Below the pieces are notes generated by a model. That model ran no database searches and was not told the origin of the DNA. It worked only from the letters and a program-made list of their open reading frames with translations. The translations under genes and the position numbers were made by a program. Below, piece after piece: positions 51,960 to 61,741 of a DNA stretch of 64,000 nucleotides; the first letter of the stretch is position 1; every line of letters begins with the position of its first letter. This DNA comes from Alphaproteobacteria bacterium. GTDB taxonomy: Bacteria; Pseudomonadota; Alphaproteobacteria; Rhodobacterales; Rhodobacteraceae. Location: assembly GCA_029289325.1 (NCBI GenBank), contig JARFTV010000004.1, forward strand, positions 10,960 through 74,959, given 5' to 3'.

Positions 51960-52162
51960 CGCGGCCCCCATGCCGGTCTTCTACGCCGACTGGCTCGGGC
52001 TGTCCACCGGGCAGGGCCGAATCAGCGGAAACAGTCTGTGGAGCTGTAACTTACAGTTGTGCAGCTGGCGGATTTATGATCGGCGTGTGGGGAGTTCCCC
52101 ATTTCATCGCTCGCCCCGTTGCGATATTCTCCGTCCAAAAGAAGAACGAGCACGAGGGGCAG

Positions 52163-52747
52163 ATGAGCAGGTTTCTCCGTGCGTCGCTTTTGGTGGCGTT
52201 CCTTGCGTCATGCGGGGGCGGCGGCAATTATTCGGCGCCAAGGCAGCTGGACGATGCATGCGCAATCATCCGTGAACGCCCGCAGTATCTGCGGGCGATG
52301 GAGCGGACCGAGCGGCGCTGGGGCGTTCCGGTGCATGTGCAGATGGCGACGATCCATCAGGAATCGAAGTTCATCGGCAATGCGCGCACGCCGCATACCT
52401 TTGCACTGGGCGTGATCCCGATGGGGCGGCAGAGCACCGCCTATGGCTATAGCCAGGCGTTGAACGGGACCTGGGAGGAATACCAGAAAAGCGTCGGCGG
52501 ACGCCGCGCCAAGCGCGACGACATCGCGGATGCGACCGATTTCATGGGCTGGTACATGGACCAAAGCAGCCGCTCACTGGGGATCCCGAAGACCGATGCC
52601 CAGGCGCAGTACCTCGCCTATCACGAGGGACGTACCGGTTACGCCCGGCAGTCCTATCTGGGTAAGCCCTGGCTGGTCGAAGTTGCGGCGCGGGTCGGCT
52701 CCCGGTCAGAGATGTACCGCAACCAGCTCGCCTCCTGCCGCCGCTAA
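52163..52747 (+). CDS. lytic transglycosylase-like lipoprotein
   Basis: 194 residues. Lipobox AFLASCG (Cys16) then glycines. SLT-type lysozyme fold: MATIHQESKFIGNAR has the catalytic Glu, then AYGYSQALNGTWEEYQ and LAYHEGRTGYARQSY. It probably cleaves peptidoglycan glycan strands at the outer membrane. GAGGGGCAG lies 7 bases before the ATG. Confidence 0.88.
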   Translation: MSRFLRASLLVAFLASCGGGGNYSAPRQLDDACAIIRERPQYLRAMERTERRWGVPVHVQMATIHQESKFIGNARTPHTFALGVIPMGRQSTAYGYSQALNGTWEEYQKSVGGRRAKRDDIADATDFMGWYMDQSSRSLGIPKTDAQAQYLAYHEGRTGYARQSYLGKPWLVEVAARVGSRSEMYRNQLASCRR

Positions 52748-52964
52748 CCTTCGCGGCGCAGGGGCTGCGAGTCAGGTTTCGCCATATCCGCCAGCTGGAA
52801 GTCTTCGAGGTGGGTTCGCCGCGCGCATGGTCGGCGGCCACGAGGAACAGGCCTTCGCGAATCGTGCCGTCCGGGTGAAACCGGGCGATCGCCTGAACCC
52901 TGGAAAGCGCCACGACAAGACCATCGGCACAGGTGGCGGCGGTCGTCTTGAGCAAGGAAAACAT
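52748..52964 (-). pseudogene. decayed start of a PAS-type chemoreceptor gene
   Basis: On the minus strand ATG at 52964 begins a reading frame whose first 34 residues, FSLLKTTAATCADGLVVALSR then VQAIARFHPDGTI, strongly recall the PAS start of methyl-accepting proteins (the ...LSRSQAVIEFDPDGTI pattern). After about residue 35 the sequence leaves the family and the frame passes into the opposite-strand transglycosylase gene. No HAMP or signalling domain is present. A frame shifted by two bases ends in EDFQLADMAKPDSQPLRREG before a stop. I read this as a remnant with deletion; coding cannot be excluded. It explains the 305-base gap before lolA. Confidence 0.4.
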
Positions 52965-53007
52965 GGTGCGGCCCGGTTGTCTTTACCGGACGGTAGCCAG
53001 CTTCCCC

Positions 53008-53022
53008 TTAAGAATCGGTTAC
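53008..53022. promoter_or_regulatory. CtrA-like site upstream of the chemoreceptor remnant
   Basis: TTAA-GAATCGG-TTAC, a one-mismatch CtrA box with exact 7-base spacing, 44 bases before the ATG at 52964 (minus strand). CtrA controls motility genes in Rhodobacterales, so it fits a former chemoreceptor promoter. Confidence 0.4.
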
Positions 53023-53052
53023 GGCGCCCCGGCGGATTGGGCAGCGTTTGAC

Positions 53053-53652
53053 TCAGTTGCGTCGCTTCTGGGTCTCGGCGGTAATGTCGAAGAGGCTGGC
53101 GCCCATGCTGCCACCCTCGCGCAGTTCACCCAGGATCACGGTGGTCTGCGCGCCGAGATCATCGGTGATGACCCATTGCCGCAGTTCCACCGGGTTGGAT
53201 GTGAAGACCAGCTCGATCGAGCCGTATCCGGGGTTCTCAGGATCCTGGGCGCGGACGCGGGTGGAGGTCCCGTCCGCCTCATGTCCGACGACCATCCTGG
53301 CGCGCGACAGGTCGATGTTCTGCGCAAGGATCAGGTTCAGCGGAGTGCGCTTCAGCGGGTACTGCTCGGGCGGCTGGTTCGACTTGGCGTCGAAGATCGC
53401 GACCTGCTGCCCGCCGGCAATGACCAGGCTGCGGTCGGGCGGGGCATATTCGAAACGCACCCGGCCGGGACGGCGGATGAAGATCTTGCCGGTCGAGATC
53501 GTCCCGTCCGAGTTGACCTGGGTAAAGTCGGCCTCGACCGTCGTCAGACTGTTCAGATAGTCCGAGATCGCGCCAAGCGGGATCTTCTCCGCCGCGGCAG
53601 GCAGCGGCAGAAGCAGGGCAAGCGGGGCCAGAAGGGCGAAGCGACGGTTCAT
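53053..53652 (-). CDS. lolA: outer-membrane lipoprotein carrier LolA
   Basis: 199 residues with signal peptide MNRRFALLAPLALLLPLPAAAEKI. The LolA fold is shown by VEADFTQVNSDGTISTGKIFIRRPGRVRFEYAPPDRSL-type strand pattern and LNLILAQNIDLS. It ferries lipoproteins from LolCDE to the outer membrane through the periplasm. Start chosen by the signal peptide; a much longer start is spurious. Confidence 0.93.
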   Translation of the reverse strand: MNRRFALLAPLALLLPLPAAAEKIPLGAISDYLNSLTTVEADFTQVNSDGTISTGKIFIRRPGRVRFEYAPPDRSLVIAGGQQVAIFDAKSNQPPEQYPLKRTPLNLILAQNIDLSRARMVVGHEADGTSTRVRAQDPENPGYGSIELVFTSNPVELRQWVITDDLGAQTTVILGELREGGSMGASLFDITAETQKRRN

Positions 53653-53805
53653 GTCCTGATATATAGCGCCGCGACGGGCGCGATGCACCCCTGTGACAAT
53701 GGCTTCGCAAGGACGTGCCGATCGCGTGAGGCCGCGTGAAGCGCAAGGCTGTGCGACAGGATTCGCATTGTGGTGAAGAATCTTCGGGCAGTAATTCAAA
53801 CAGCA

Positions 53806-53858
53806 GGGATTTCTTCCACTCCTTTCGGATTTCTCGCCCGAAATCCCGAAGAAATCCC
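53806..53858. repeat. nested stem-loop upstream of dadA
   Basis: Outer arms GGGATTTCTTC (53806-53816) and GAAGAAATCCC (53848-53858), with inner arms GGATTTC / GAAATCC (53827-53833, 53840-53846). The whole 53 bases lie 54 bases before the dadA start and use the same ATTTCTTC word as the triple stem-loop at 44769, hinting at a related element. It could be a leader attenuator. Confidence 0.55.
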
Positions 53859-53911
53859 AAGTGGACCGGCTATCCTTCTACTCAACCTGGATTTGGATCG
53901 GATGGCGGAAG

Positions 53912-55216
53912 ATGAAGGTCGTTGTACTTGGCGCGGGCGTGATCGGGGTGACCTCGGCCTGGTATCTGGCGAAGGCGGGGCATGAGGTCACGGTAATCGA
54001 CCGGCAGGCGGCCCCGGCGCTGGAGACCTCTTTCGCCAATGCTGGCGAGATCAGCCCCGGCTATGCCTCGCCCTGGGCGGCGCCGGGCATCCCGCTCAAG
54101 GCGATCAAGTGGATGTTCCAGGAACATGCGCCGCTGATCGTCCAGCCGCGGCCGGACTGGGCCAAGCTGAGCTGGATGGCCCGGATGCTGATGAACTGCA
54201 CCGAGGCCGCCTATGCGGTCAACAAGAGCCGGATGGTGCGGCTGGCGGAGTATTCGCGCGACTGCCTGAGGGAACTGCGGGAAGAGACCGGGATCGCCTA
54301 TGACGAGCGGACGCAGGGCACGTTGCAGCTGTTCCGCACCGAAAAGCAGGTGGCGGCGGCAGAGAAGGACATCGCGGTCCTGAAGGCGGACGGGGTGCCG
54401 TTCGAGGTGCTGGACGCCGACCAGTGCGTCGCGGCCGAGCCGGGGCTGGCGGCGGCGCGAGGCAAGATCGCGGGCGGGTTGCGGTTGCCGGGCGACGAGA
54501 CCGGGGACTGCTTCAAGTTCACCGAACGCCTGTCGCAGCTGGCAGAGGGGCTGGGGGTGACCTTCCGCTACGGGGTCGGCATCGAGGCGCTGGAGGCCGA
54601 GGCGGGGCGGATCGTGGCAGTGCGGACCAGCCAGGGGCGGGTCACGGCGGATGCTTTCGTGGTGGCTCTGGGGTCCTATTCGCCACAGCTGGTGGCAGAG
54701 TTCGGGATCAAGCTGCCGGTCTATCCGGTGAAGGGCTATTCGATCACGGTTCCGATCGTGGAGGAGAGCAAGGCTCCGGTCTCGACGGTGATGGATGAGA
54801 CCCACAAGATCGCGATCACCCGGCTGGGCGACCGGATCCGGGTGGGGGGCATGGCTGAGATCGCGGGGTTCGACCTGTCCCTGAAAGCGAAGCGGCAGGC
54901 GACGCTGACCCATTCGGTCGAAGATCTGTTCGGCGGGGCCGGGGATCAGTCGCGGGCGTCGTTCTGGTGCGGGCTGCGGCCGATGACGCCGGACGGGACG
55001 CCGGTGGTGGGGCGGTCGCCGATCGGCAACCTGTTCCTGAATACCGGGCATGGGACGCTGGGCTGGACCATGGCGGCGGGGTCGGGGCGGGTGCTGGCGG
55101 ACCTCATGTCCGGCAAGCGGGCCGAGATCGAGGCGGCCGACCTTGGCTATGCCCGCTACCTGCGGGAGGGCCGGAAGGGGATGCAGGCGGGGGTCGGATC
55201 GCCGGTCCCGGCGTGA
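53912..55216 (+). CDS. dadA: D-amino acid dehydrogenase
   Basis: 434 residues, FAD-dependent membrane-associated oxidase of D-alanine and other D-amino acids, feeding electrons to the respiratory chain. [26 protein letters not shown] is the FAD-binding start; [33 protein letters not shown] and [12 protein letters not shown] are DadA hallmarks. No alanine racemase gene (dadX) follows. GAAGAT lies before the ATG. Together with ald, it points to use of alanine as carbon source. Confidence 0.95.
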   Translation: MKVVVLGAGVIGVTSAWYLAKAGHEVTVIDRQAAPALETSFANAGEISPGYASPWAAPGIPLKAIKWMFQEHAPLIVQPRPDWAKLSWMARMLMNCTEAAYAVNKSRMVRLAEYSRDCLRELREETGIAYDERTQGTLQLFRTEKQVAAAEKDIAVLKADGVPFEVLDADQCVAAEPGLAAARGKIAGGLRLPGDETGDCFKFTERLSQLAEGLGVTFRYGVGIEALEAEAGRIVAVRTSQGRVTADAFVVALGSYSPQLVAEFGIKLPVYPVKGYSITVPIVEESKAPVSTVMDETHKIAITRLGDRIRVGGMAEIAGFDLSLKAKRQATLTHSVEDLFGGAGDQSRASFWCGLRPMTPDGTPVVGRSPIGNLFLNTGHGTLGWTMAAGSGRVLADLMSGKRAEIEAADLGYARYLREGRKGMQAGVGSPVPA

Positions 55217-55231
55217 TGTCCACGGTGGACA
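55217..55231. repeat. 15-bp inverted repeat, copy 2
   Basis: TGTCCACGGTGGACA, identical to 9154-9168 and beginning right after the dadA stop (one base, versus one base at the other copy). A GTTAACC word follows 42 bases later in this copy and 52 bases later in the first. Confidence 0.7.
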
Positions 55232-55293
55232 GATTGGGGTTTTACCATTCTGTCCAAGGACTTGGCAAAATCCGTTAACCGTTTGGAAAGAAT

Positions 55294-55325
55294 TGGCGGC
55301 GGGCCCTGAAACGGGTCCGCCGCCG
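55294..55325. terminator. stem-loop between dadA and nosX
   Basis: Arms GGCGGCGGGCCC / GGGTCCGCCGCC (one G-U pair) around TGAAAC. It is followed on the minus strand by AATTCTTTCC, so it most likely ends the nos operon transcript, and may serve dadA too. Confidence 0.6.
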
Positions 55326-55329
55326 TCGT

Positions 55330-56226
55330 TCAGACCGGCACCACGGCCTCGATCCGCGCACCGGTGAAGGCGGCGCAGAAGTCCAGGACGGACTGCTCGG
55401 ATGTCATCAGACAGGCTGCGGTCGACAGCGCATCGGCCAAGGCGGCCGAGGGAGCCGAAACCGAGACCGAGGACCAGACCGCCCGGAGCGGCGCGCCGGT
55501 CCGGGGGTCGAGGATGTGGCTTGAGACCCCATCCCCGCCGAAGGTCATGCCCAAGGGCGCAGAGGTCGCCAGCGCGCGGTCCTGCAGGGTGATCCCGCCA
55601 CCCGAGGCGAGCGTTACCGGCCAGTCGCCTTCCGGCAGGGCGCGCAACTCTCCGGTGTCCACCAGGGCGCGCGTCAAGCCATGATCGGCCAGAAGCGCGG
55701 CCACGCGGTCGGCGATATAGCCCTGCGCGATCCCGTTCAGGGTCAGCGCCAGGCCGGGGCGGAGGGTGATGGCGGTCGGCTCCAGCGTCACGCCGTCCCA
55801 GCCGATCAGGGCCCGGGCCTGCGCCCGTTCGGCCGGGGTGAGCGGTGCGCCACGGGTCAGCGCCGCTGCCTCGGCCTGCCAGAGCGGTTGGACGCTGGGA
55901 TCGAAGGCGCCGCCGCTGGCGCGGTGGACGGCCCCGGCCAGGGTGAGACACTCCAGCAGCTCGAACGGAGGCGCGTCCAGCCGGGCGTCGCGATTCAGCC
56001 GGACCAGAGCCGAGTCCGGCAGGAAAAGGGAGAACACCCCCTCCAGCCGCCGGATTTCCGCCATGGCCAGCGCGGCGATGCGCGGGGCGTCGGGGTGCTG
56101 CAACCGCAGGGTCACGGTTGCGCCCAGCGCAATGCCGGTCTCGACATGCAGGTCGGGCGTGCGGGCCACCGCCATCGCGGGGGCGAGGGCGGCGGAAATG
56201 GCGATGAAGCGGCGACGGGTGAGCAT
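55330..56226 (-). CDS. nosX: NosX (ApbE-type FAD:protein FMN transferase)
   Basis: 298 residues with a Tat-like signal (TRRRFIAISAALAPAMAVA). ApbE fold: GIALGATVTLRLQ, SGGAFDPSVQPLW, LNGIAQGYIADRV and LATSAPLGMTFGG. It attaches FMN to the NosR flavin domain in the periplasm, letting NosR feed electrons to N2O reductase. Last gene of the nos cluster, 3 bases after nosL; a stem-loop follows. Confidence 0.93.
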   Translation of the reverse strand: MLTRRRFIAISAALAPAMAVARTPDLHVETGIALGATVTLRLQHPDAPRIAALAMAEIRRLEGVFSLFLPDSALVRLNRDARLDAPPFELLECLTLAGAVHRASGGAFDPSVQPLWQAEAAALTRGAPLTPAERAQARALIGWDGVTLEPTAITLRPGLALTLNGIAQGYIADRVAALLADHGLTRALVDTGELRALPEGDWPVTLASGGGITLQDRALATSAPLGMTFGGDGVSSHILDPRTGAPLRAVWSSVSVSAPSAALADALSTAACLMTSEQSVLDFCAAFTGARIEAVVPV

Positions 56227-56229
56227 GGC

Positions 56230-56775
56230 TTAGCCTCTGGTCAATGCCCGAAGGCGGTCGGAATAGTCGTCGGGGCCGTCCTCCTCCTCCCCAGGGACGA
56301 GGACGGCGCTGGTCGGGATCTCATCCAGCGGCAGGATCCGGCCGCCGTGGCTGGCGACGAATTCCTGCGCCTTGTCGAAATCGGCGAAGGGGGCCAGTTC
56401 CGGCGCGCCCATCCCCCCGGCAAGGTCGCCGCCGACGACATAATGCGCGGTTCTGGCGTCGATCCAGTTCGTCTCGCCCGGCATCTCCCAGGTGGCACCG
56501 GGGGCACCCATGTCGCTGACATAGATCGCAAGGATGTTGTGGCTTTGCTCGGGCAGGCGGAGGTAGGTGACCAGATCGCTGACCTGGCTGAAGAAGAGCG
56601 GCGCGCCGGGCAGGCCCTCAAGATGGACCTGACCCTTGGGGCCGTCGTGTTCAAGCAGGTTCATCTGGCAGTAAAAGCCGATGGTTTCGGCCCGAAGCGC
56701 CACGGGTTCGACGTTCTGGGTGATCTCGTCCTGGCAGGCGGCCAGGGCAAGGACGAAGAGCAGGGCGCGTTTCAT
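56230..56775 (-). CDS. nosL: NosL copper chaperone lipoprotein
   Basis: 181 residues, signal with lipobox ALAACQDE (Cys14). The copper site is the FYCQMNLLEHDGPKGQVHL segment with Cys and Met. NosL gives Cu(I) to the NosZ CuZ assembly machinery (NosDFY). GATWEMPGETNWIDARTAHYVVGG follows the family. It overlaps nosY by four bases. Confidence 0.92.
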   Translation of the reverse strand: MKRALLFVLALAACQDEITQNVEPVALRAETIGFYCQMNLLEHDGPKGQVHLEGLPGAPLFFSQVSDLVTYLRLPEQSHNILAIYVSDMGAPGATWEMPGETNWIDARTAHYVVGGDLAGGMGAPELAPFADFDKAQEFVASHGGRILPLDEIPTSAVLVPGEEEDGPDDYSDRLRALTRG

Positions 56776-57593
56776 GGCGTGACCTTTCGGAAGGCGGCGG
56801 CGGCAAGCGCCAGGGCGGCGAGGGGCCAGAGGAGGACCGAGCTGAGCGATTGCCAGAGCGGTATGGCATCGGCCGCGCCCCCTACCCCAGCGGCGGCGGC
56901 TGTGGCCCCGCTGGCGGTGAGGTTGAAGAGCCGGAAGGCATCGGCGGGATTGGCAAGAAGCGCGATCGGGAAGCCGGTGGTGGTGAACCAGCCGCCGTTG
57001 TCGGCGACGATCGCGGTCAGGAGGGCGAGGTCGTACAGGACGACAAGGCCAAGCCAGAGGCCGATGGCAAGCCCCGCGGCCCCGGACGGGCGACGGGAAA
57101 GGGCGGAGAGCGCATAGCCAGCGCCAAGGAAGGTCGCCCCGAGCAGGACCGAGGACCAGCTGAGCCGGGCCAGCGCCGGAAGGCCCTGAATGGCGGTGTC
57201 ATCGGTGGAGATGGCGACAGCGGCGGCGAGGCCGTGCCCAAGGAGGACGGCGAGGCTGAGGATCGCCAGATGCGCGATCAGCTTGCCCAGCAGGATTTCC
57301 CACCTTGCGATCGGATAGGCGAGGAGAAGCGGCAGGGTGCCGCGTTCCGTCTCACCGGCGATGGCGTCGAAGCTCATCAGGAGGGCGAGGAGCGGGATGA
57401 GGTAGACGGAGAGCGAGGTGAGCGAGGCCACCGTGACGGAAAGCCGGTCGACGCCGAGGCCCCCGGTCGGGGCGGAGCCTGCGAGGGACAGGACAAGCGA
57501 GAAGACCGCCATCAGAAGCAGCGCGATGGCGACCCAGCGGTTGCGAAGGGCGATGCGGAACTCGGTGCCCGCGGTGGAGAGGATGCGGATCAT
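56772..57593 (-). CDS. nosY: NosY membrane permease of the CuZ maturation ABC complex
   Basis: 273 residues, six membrane helices expected (18-38, 55-75, 100-125, 140-160, 170-195, 245-265), ABC-2 type fold. It forms with NosF and NosD a complex in which ATP hydrolysis drives CuZ assembly in NosZ. The ATGA overlap with nosF and nosL shows tight coupling. Confidence 0.92.
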   Translation of the reverse strand: MIRILSTAGTEFRIALRNRWVAIALLLMAVFSLVLSLAGSAPTGGLGVDRLSVTVASLTSLSVYLIPLLALLMSFDAIAGETERGTLPLLLAYPIARWEILLGKLIAHLAILSLAVLLGHGLAAAVAISTDDTAIQGLPALARLSWSSVLLGATFLGAGYALSALSRRPSGAAGLAIGLWLGLVVLYDLALLTAIVADNGGWFTTTGFPIALLANPADAFRLFNLTASGATAAAAGVGGAADAIPLWQSLSSVLLWPLAALALAAAAFRKVTP

Positions 57594-58486
57594 CGCGCGG
57601 CCCCCTGGCTGAAGTGGGAATAGAGGTCCTCGAGGCTGGGCGGCAGGATTTCCAGATCGGCCACCTTGTCGCCGAGGCCCGCGATGCGGCCGAGGGTTTC
57701 CAGCTTGTCGCCCTGCGCACAGGTCAGGTGGAGGGCTCCGTCGACGAGGATCGCCCCCGGCAGGGCGCGGACGATGTCGGGGGCGTAGCCGTTCCGGGCC
57801 GTGACGTGGAGGGTGACGGGCAGGTCGGCACGGCGGCGCAGGTCGGGGAGCGAGCCTTCGGCGACCAGCCGGCCTTTGGAAAGGATGAGGATGCGGTCTG
57901 TCCGCGCCTCGACTTCCGTCAGGGCGTGGGAGGAGAGGAGGATCGACGCGCCCTGTGCGGCGAGGTCGTCGAGAAGGGCATAGAACTCGCGCCGGGAGAT
58001 CGGGTCGAGGCCGGAGGTCGGCTCGTCCAGGACAAGGAGGCGGGGGTGGCCGATCAGCGCCTGGGCCAGGCCGACACGCTGGCGCATCCCCTTGGAATAG
58101 GTGCCGATGCGGCGGCGGGCGGCCTGGCCGAGGCCGACTTTCTCGAGCAGCGGCATGGCGAGGGAGGGGCTTTCGCCGCGGAGCGCGAGGTAGTGGCGGA
58201 TCTGTTCCAGGCCGGTGAGGGCGGGGTGGAAGGCGGCATTCTCCGGCAGGTAGGCCACGGCGCGGCGGGCGGCGGGCGAGCCGGGGGCGGCGTCGCAGAT
58301 GGTGATCTCGCCGCTGGTGGCGGGGATCAGGCCGAGGATGATCTTCATCAGCGTGGATTTGCCCGCGCCGTTGTGGCCGAGCAGCGCCACACGCTCGCCC
58401 GGTGCGACGGTCAGGCTGACGCCGGTCAGCGCCGCGACCTCGCCGAAGCGCTTAGTGAGAGTCGAGATCGTCAGGGTCGATGTCAT
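57590..58486 (-). CDS. nosF: NosF ATPase of the CuZ maturation complex
   Basis: 298 residues. Walker A LLGHNGAGKST, signature SKGMRQRVGLAQAL, Walker B LLVLDEPTSGLD, His switch SSHALTEV, and a C-terminal extra domain (210-298) of unknown role. It pairs with NosY. The gene overlaps nosD upstream by 35 bases. Confidence 0.94.
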   Translation of the reverse strand: MTSTLTISTLTKRFGEVAALTGVSLTVAPGERVALLGHNGAGKSTLMKIILGLIPATSGEITICDAAPGSPAARRAVAYLPENAAFHPALTGLEQIRHYLALRGESPSLAMPLLEKVGLGQAARRRIGTYSKGMRQRVGLAQALIGHPRLLVLDEPTSGLDPISRREFYALLDDLAAQGASILLSSHALTEVEARTDRILILSKGRLVAEGSLPDLRRRADLPVTLHVTARNGYAPDIVRALPGAILVDGALHLTCAQGDKLETLGRIAGLGDKVADLEILPPSLEDLYSHFSQGAAR

Positions 58487-59777
58487 CGTAATGGCCTTTG
58501 GTCCAGCGTCCGGCGATCTCGGCCTCGAGGGCGGCGATGTCGTCGGGGACGGGGATGGTGAGGGGCTGCATAAGCGGGTGGCTGTCGGTCACGCCGCCCG
58601 GCAGGATCGCCGGGAAGGAGGACTGCGACCAGCGCACCAGCTGGACGGCGGGAGAGCCGGTGAGGAGCGCGGCGGCGGGTTGGGACCAGAGGATATGGTC
58701 CATCAGGTCGTTGGGGCGGAAAACCCCGTCGGCGATGCCGTCGCCGTTCAGGTCGAAGGCGGGATGGTCGGACCAGAAGTTGCCGCGGCCCTCGAAGCTC
58801 CATTCCATGAAGCGGGTACCGACGTATTTCACCTGCTCCTGATTGGCGATGAAGGCATTGCCGGTCAGCATGTTGCGTTCGGACCCGGCGGTGAAGTGGA
58901 TGCCGATGCCGCAGTTCTGGAAGCGGTTGCCGAAGATGAGGTTCTTGTGGGCGTTGTAGATGAAGAGGCATTTCTTCGTCCCGCCCCGGACAAGGTTTCC
59001 GGCCACGTCCGCCCCGTTGGCGAAGTTCAGCATCACCCCATGCTCACGGTCGCCGAGCGAGAGGTTGTCGCGGATCACCACGCGGTCCGAGAACATGATG
59101 GCGAAGCCAAGGTGGTTGCCGATGGAGACGTTGCCCGAGACCTCGCTGTCGTGGGTGTACATGTAGTGGACGGCAAAGCGGAGGTCGCGGAAGGTGTTGT
59201 TGCGGTAGGTGCCCTTGCGCGAGGCGTTGGAGAAGATGCCGTCGCGGCCCCAGCGGACGGTATTGCCCTCGATCACCGTGCCGGGGCTGTTCCAGACGTA
59301 AAAGCCGTTGCCGCGTTCGTTCATCCGGTGATTGCGGCGGCCCTCGACCACATTGTCGCGGACCAGCGCGTCAAGCCCGCCGTGCACGTCGATGCCGTGC
59401 ATGTTTTCGGTCAGCCGGTTGCCTTCGATCCGCACGCGGTCGGCGCCCTTGAGGATCTTGATGCCGGCGTCGAGATCGGCGTTCACGCCGCCCGAGCCGG
59501 TGACATGCAGGCCGGTCAGCACCACTTCGGGCGCGGTGATGGTGATGACGGTGCCCTGCCCCTGCCCGTCGACGGTGGCCGAGCCGTCGCCTTGCAGGGT
59601 CAGCGTCCGGTCGATGGTGACGGGGCCAAGATAGGCCCCGCCGGAAAGCATCAGCACATCGCCGGGGTTGGCCCCGGCGATGGCGGCGGCAAGCGTGCCC
59701 TCGCCCGGCGCGACATGCACCTCTTCCGCCCAGAGGGGCGTTGCGAGCATGAGCAGGGCAAGGACACGCAGCATCAT
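58452..59777 (-). CDS. nosD: NosD periplasmic copper-site maturation protein
   Basis: 441 residues, with a signal peptide (MMLRVLALLMLATPLWAEE) and a right-handed beta-helix made of repeated parallel strands (e.g. GITIEGNTVRWGRDG, DGIFSN, NRLTENMHGIDV). It binds NosFY and guides NosL-borne copper into NosZ. It starts 2 bases after the nosZ stop. The start codon was set to give a standard signal peptide. Confidence 0.94.
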   Translation of the reverse strand: MMLRVLALLMLATPLWAEEVHVAPGEGTLAAAIAGANPGDVLMLSGGAYLGPVTIDRTLTLQGDGSATVDGQGQGTVITITAPEVVLTGLHVTGSGGVNADLDAGIKILKGADRVRIEGNRLTENMHGIDVHGGLDALVRDNVVEGRRNHRMNERGNGFYVWNSPGTVIEGNTVRWGRDGIFSNASRKGTYRNNTFRDLRFAVHYMYTHDSEVSGNVSIGNHLGFAIMFSDRVVIRDNLSLGDREHGVMLNFANGADVAGNLVRGGTKKCLFIYNAHKNLIFGNRFQNCGIGIHFTAGSERNMLTGNAFIANQEQVKYVGTRFMEWSFEGRGNFWSDHPAFDLNGDGIADGVFRPNDLMDHILWSQPAAALLTGSPAVQLVRWSQSSFPAILPGGVTDSHPLMQPLTIPVPDDIAALEAEIAGRWTKGHYDDIDPDDLDSH

Positions 59778-59779
59778 CT

Positions 59780-61729
59780 TCAGGCCCCCGCGGGTTCCAC
59801 GAACATCCGGCCGCGCATCTCCATGTGGAGGGCGTGGCAGAACCACTGGCAGTAGTACCAGTAAACCCCGGCCTGCGCCGCGGTGAAGGTGACGGAGGCG
59901 GTGGCCTGCGGCCCGACCTCCATCGCGACACCATGGTTGCCCAAGGTGAAGCCGTGGGTCAGGTCGTCGATGTCATCAAGGTTGGTGACGATCACCGTGA
60001 CCTCATCGCCTTCCTTGACCGTGAAGGACTCCAGGCTGAAAGAGGGCGCCTGGCTGGTCATGTAGACGCGAACCTTCTTCGGGTCGTCCTTGTCGCGGAT
60101 CACCTGATCCTGCCAGTCGTCGAGATCGACCCCGTCCGCCACGGCCTGGGCGCGGGTTTCTTCCCAGATCGGGTCGTTGCGGTCCCAGGCGGAAAGCGGG
60201 TTCACCTTCGAGGCCGCCACGGCGATGGCGTCGTGCGGCTCGGCGAAGTTCGGGCCGTCGTGGACCACGACCATCTTGTCGCCCGAGATGTCGATCAGCT
60301 GGTCATTCTCGGGCTTCAGCGGGCCGACGTTCAGGAAACGGTCCTTGGAGAACTTGCAGAGGCAGACAAGCCAGTTGTTCTCGGCGTCCAGCGTCTCGCC
60401 CATCACCGTCTTGAGGTGGCCGGGCTGGTAGTGCACGTCGACCTTGTCCTTGATCGGGTCCACGGCCTCGCCCGCATAGGCGCGGATCGCGTCCTCGATC
60501 GACCACTTCACCACCTGGCTGTCGAGGAACAGCGAGGTGTAGGCGAAGCCACGGCCGTCAAAGGCGGTGTGCAGCGGGCCGAGGCCAAGCTCGGGTTCCG
60601 CGACGACGACGCTGCGCGGATCGACATCGCTGTCGAACAGGGTGTCGAACTTGGTCACGTCCAGCACGGTGACGGTGGGCGAGAGCTTGCCGCCGATGCA
60701 GAGGTGCTTCTTGTCCGGCGCCATGTTGCAGCCGTGCGGGTTGTTGGCGATGGGCACATAGCGGGTGAACTGGCTGTTCGCCTCTTTCCGCCCGTCGAGG
60801 ATGCGGACGCCGTTCAGCTCCTGCCCCTCGCCCGCGGCGACGGCGGCCTCGATCGCGGCGATGTTGAAGATCACCACATGGTCCATCTCGGCCGCGGTCA
60901 TGTCGGCCAGCGTCATGCCCATTTCCGAGTTGTACGAGGTCGAGAAGGCCCATTTGCCTTCATAATCCGCGTCGCAGTTGTCGAGGTTGCCCGAGACGAT
61001 CACCTGCCAGGCGGGCAGCATCGCTTCGGCATCGACAGCGGTGAAGAGGTTCACATAGGTCGAGACGTCGTCCATCGTGGAGCCGTCGTTGACCAGCGGG
61101 GCCTCATCCTCGCCGTTGCAGAAGATATACTTGGTGCCGGGGAACTTCTGCGGCCGCATCCCGTGGATCGCCTTGGCGTTCGGGATTTCGAGGATCGCGT
61201 CGGTCTTCATCACGTCGCAGCGCACCCGCGCGACGCGGGTGTTGGCCTTGTCGTTCATGAACAGGTACTTGCCGTCATACTTGCCGTCGGTGAACGACAT
61301 GTGGACGTGGTGCAGGTCGCCGTTGTCGTGGATCTGCTTGCCGTTGGCTTCCAGGAACTTCTTGGTCTTGTCGGTCATCGTCCGCTGGTGGATGCGGATC
61401 GATTCATTGGTCTGCCCCCAGCCGGTGGCCGAGCAGCGGTTGAAGACCGGCACGCGCATCAGCTCGCGCATGGACGGGATGCCAAGGATGCGCATCTCGC
61501 CGGTCTGGCCCGAGGACCAGAAGCCGTAGTGCGTGTCCAGCTGGCCGGGCGGGACGCTGCCGTCGCCGGCCGCAAGGGCGGCGGTGCTGCCCAGGGCGAG
61601 CGCGCCGAGGCCGGCGCCCGTGCCGAGGGCGAGGCGCCCGCCGCCAAGGGCGCCGGCCAGCGCCGCGCCGCCTGCCGTGGCTCCCAGAAGGCCGCGGCGT
61701 GAAATCCCCGTTGTGGATCGATCAGACAT
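59780..61729 (-). CDS. nosZ: nitrous oxide reductase, Tat-exported (clade I)
   Basis: 649 residues. Tat signal [19 protein letters not shown]. Seven-bladed propeller for the CuZ cluster (about 60-510) and C-terminal cupredoxin domain with the CuA ligands [12 protein letters not shown] (Cys627, Cys631, His635, Met638 in order). It reduces N2O to N2 in the periplasm. The Tat signal and the nosR-first gene order show clade I. The order nosRZDFYLX is intact, with no frame break. Confidence 0.98.
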   Translation of the reverse strand: MSDRSTTGISRRGLLGATAGGAALAGALGGGRLALGTGAGLGALALGSTAALAAGDGSVPPGQLDTHYGFWSSGQTGEMRILGIPSMRELMRVPVFNRCSATGWGQTNESIRIHQRTMTDKTKKFLEANGKQIHDNGDLHHVHMSFTDGKYDGKYLFMNDKANTRVARVRCDVMKTDAILEIPNAKAIHGMRPQKFPGTKYIFCNGEDEAPLVNDGSTMDDVSTYVNLFTAVDAEAMLPAWQVIVSGNLDNCDADYEGKWAFSTSYNSEMGMTLADMTAAEMDHVVIFNIAAIEAAVAAGEGQELNGVRILDGRKEANSQFTRYVPIANNPHGCNMAPDKKHLCIGGKLSPTVTVLDVTKFDTLFDSDVDPRSVVVAEPELGLGPLHTAFDGRGFAYTSLFLDSQVVKWSIEDAIRAYAGEAVDPIKDKVDVHYQPGHLKTVMGETLDAENNWLVCLCKFSKDRFLNVGPLKPENDQLIDISGDKMVVVHDGPNFAEPHDAIAVAASKVNPLSAWDRNDPIWEETRAQAVADGVDLDDWQDQVIRDKDDPKKVRVYMTSQAPSFSLESFTVKEGDEVTVIVTNLDDIDDLTHGFTLGNHGVAMEVGPQATASVTFTAAQAGVYWYYCQWFCHALHMEMRGRMFVEPAGA

Positions 61730-61741
61730 GGTCTGTCCCTT

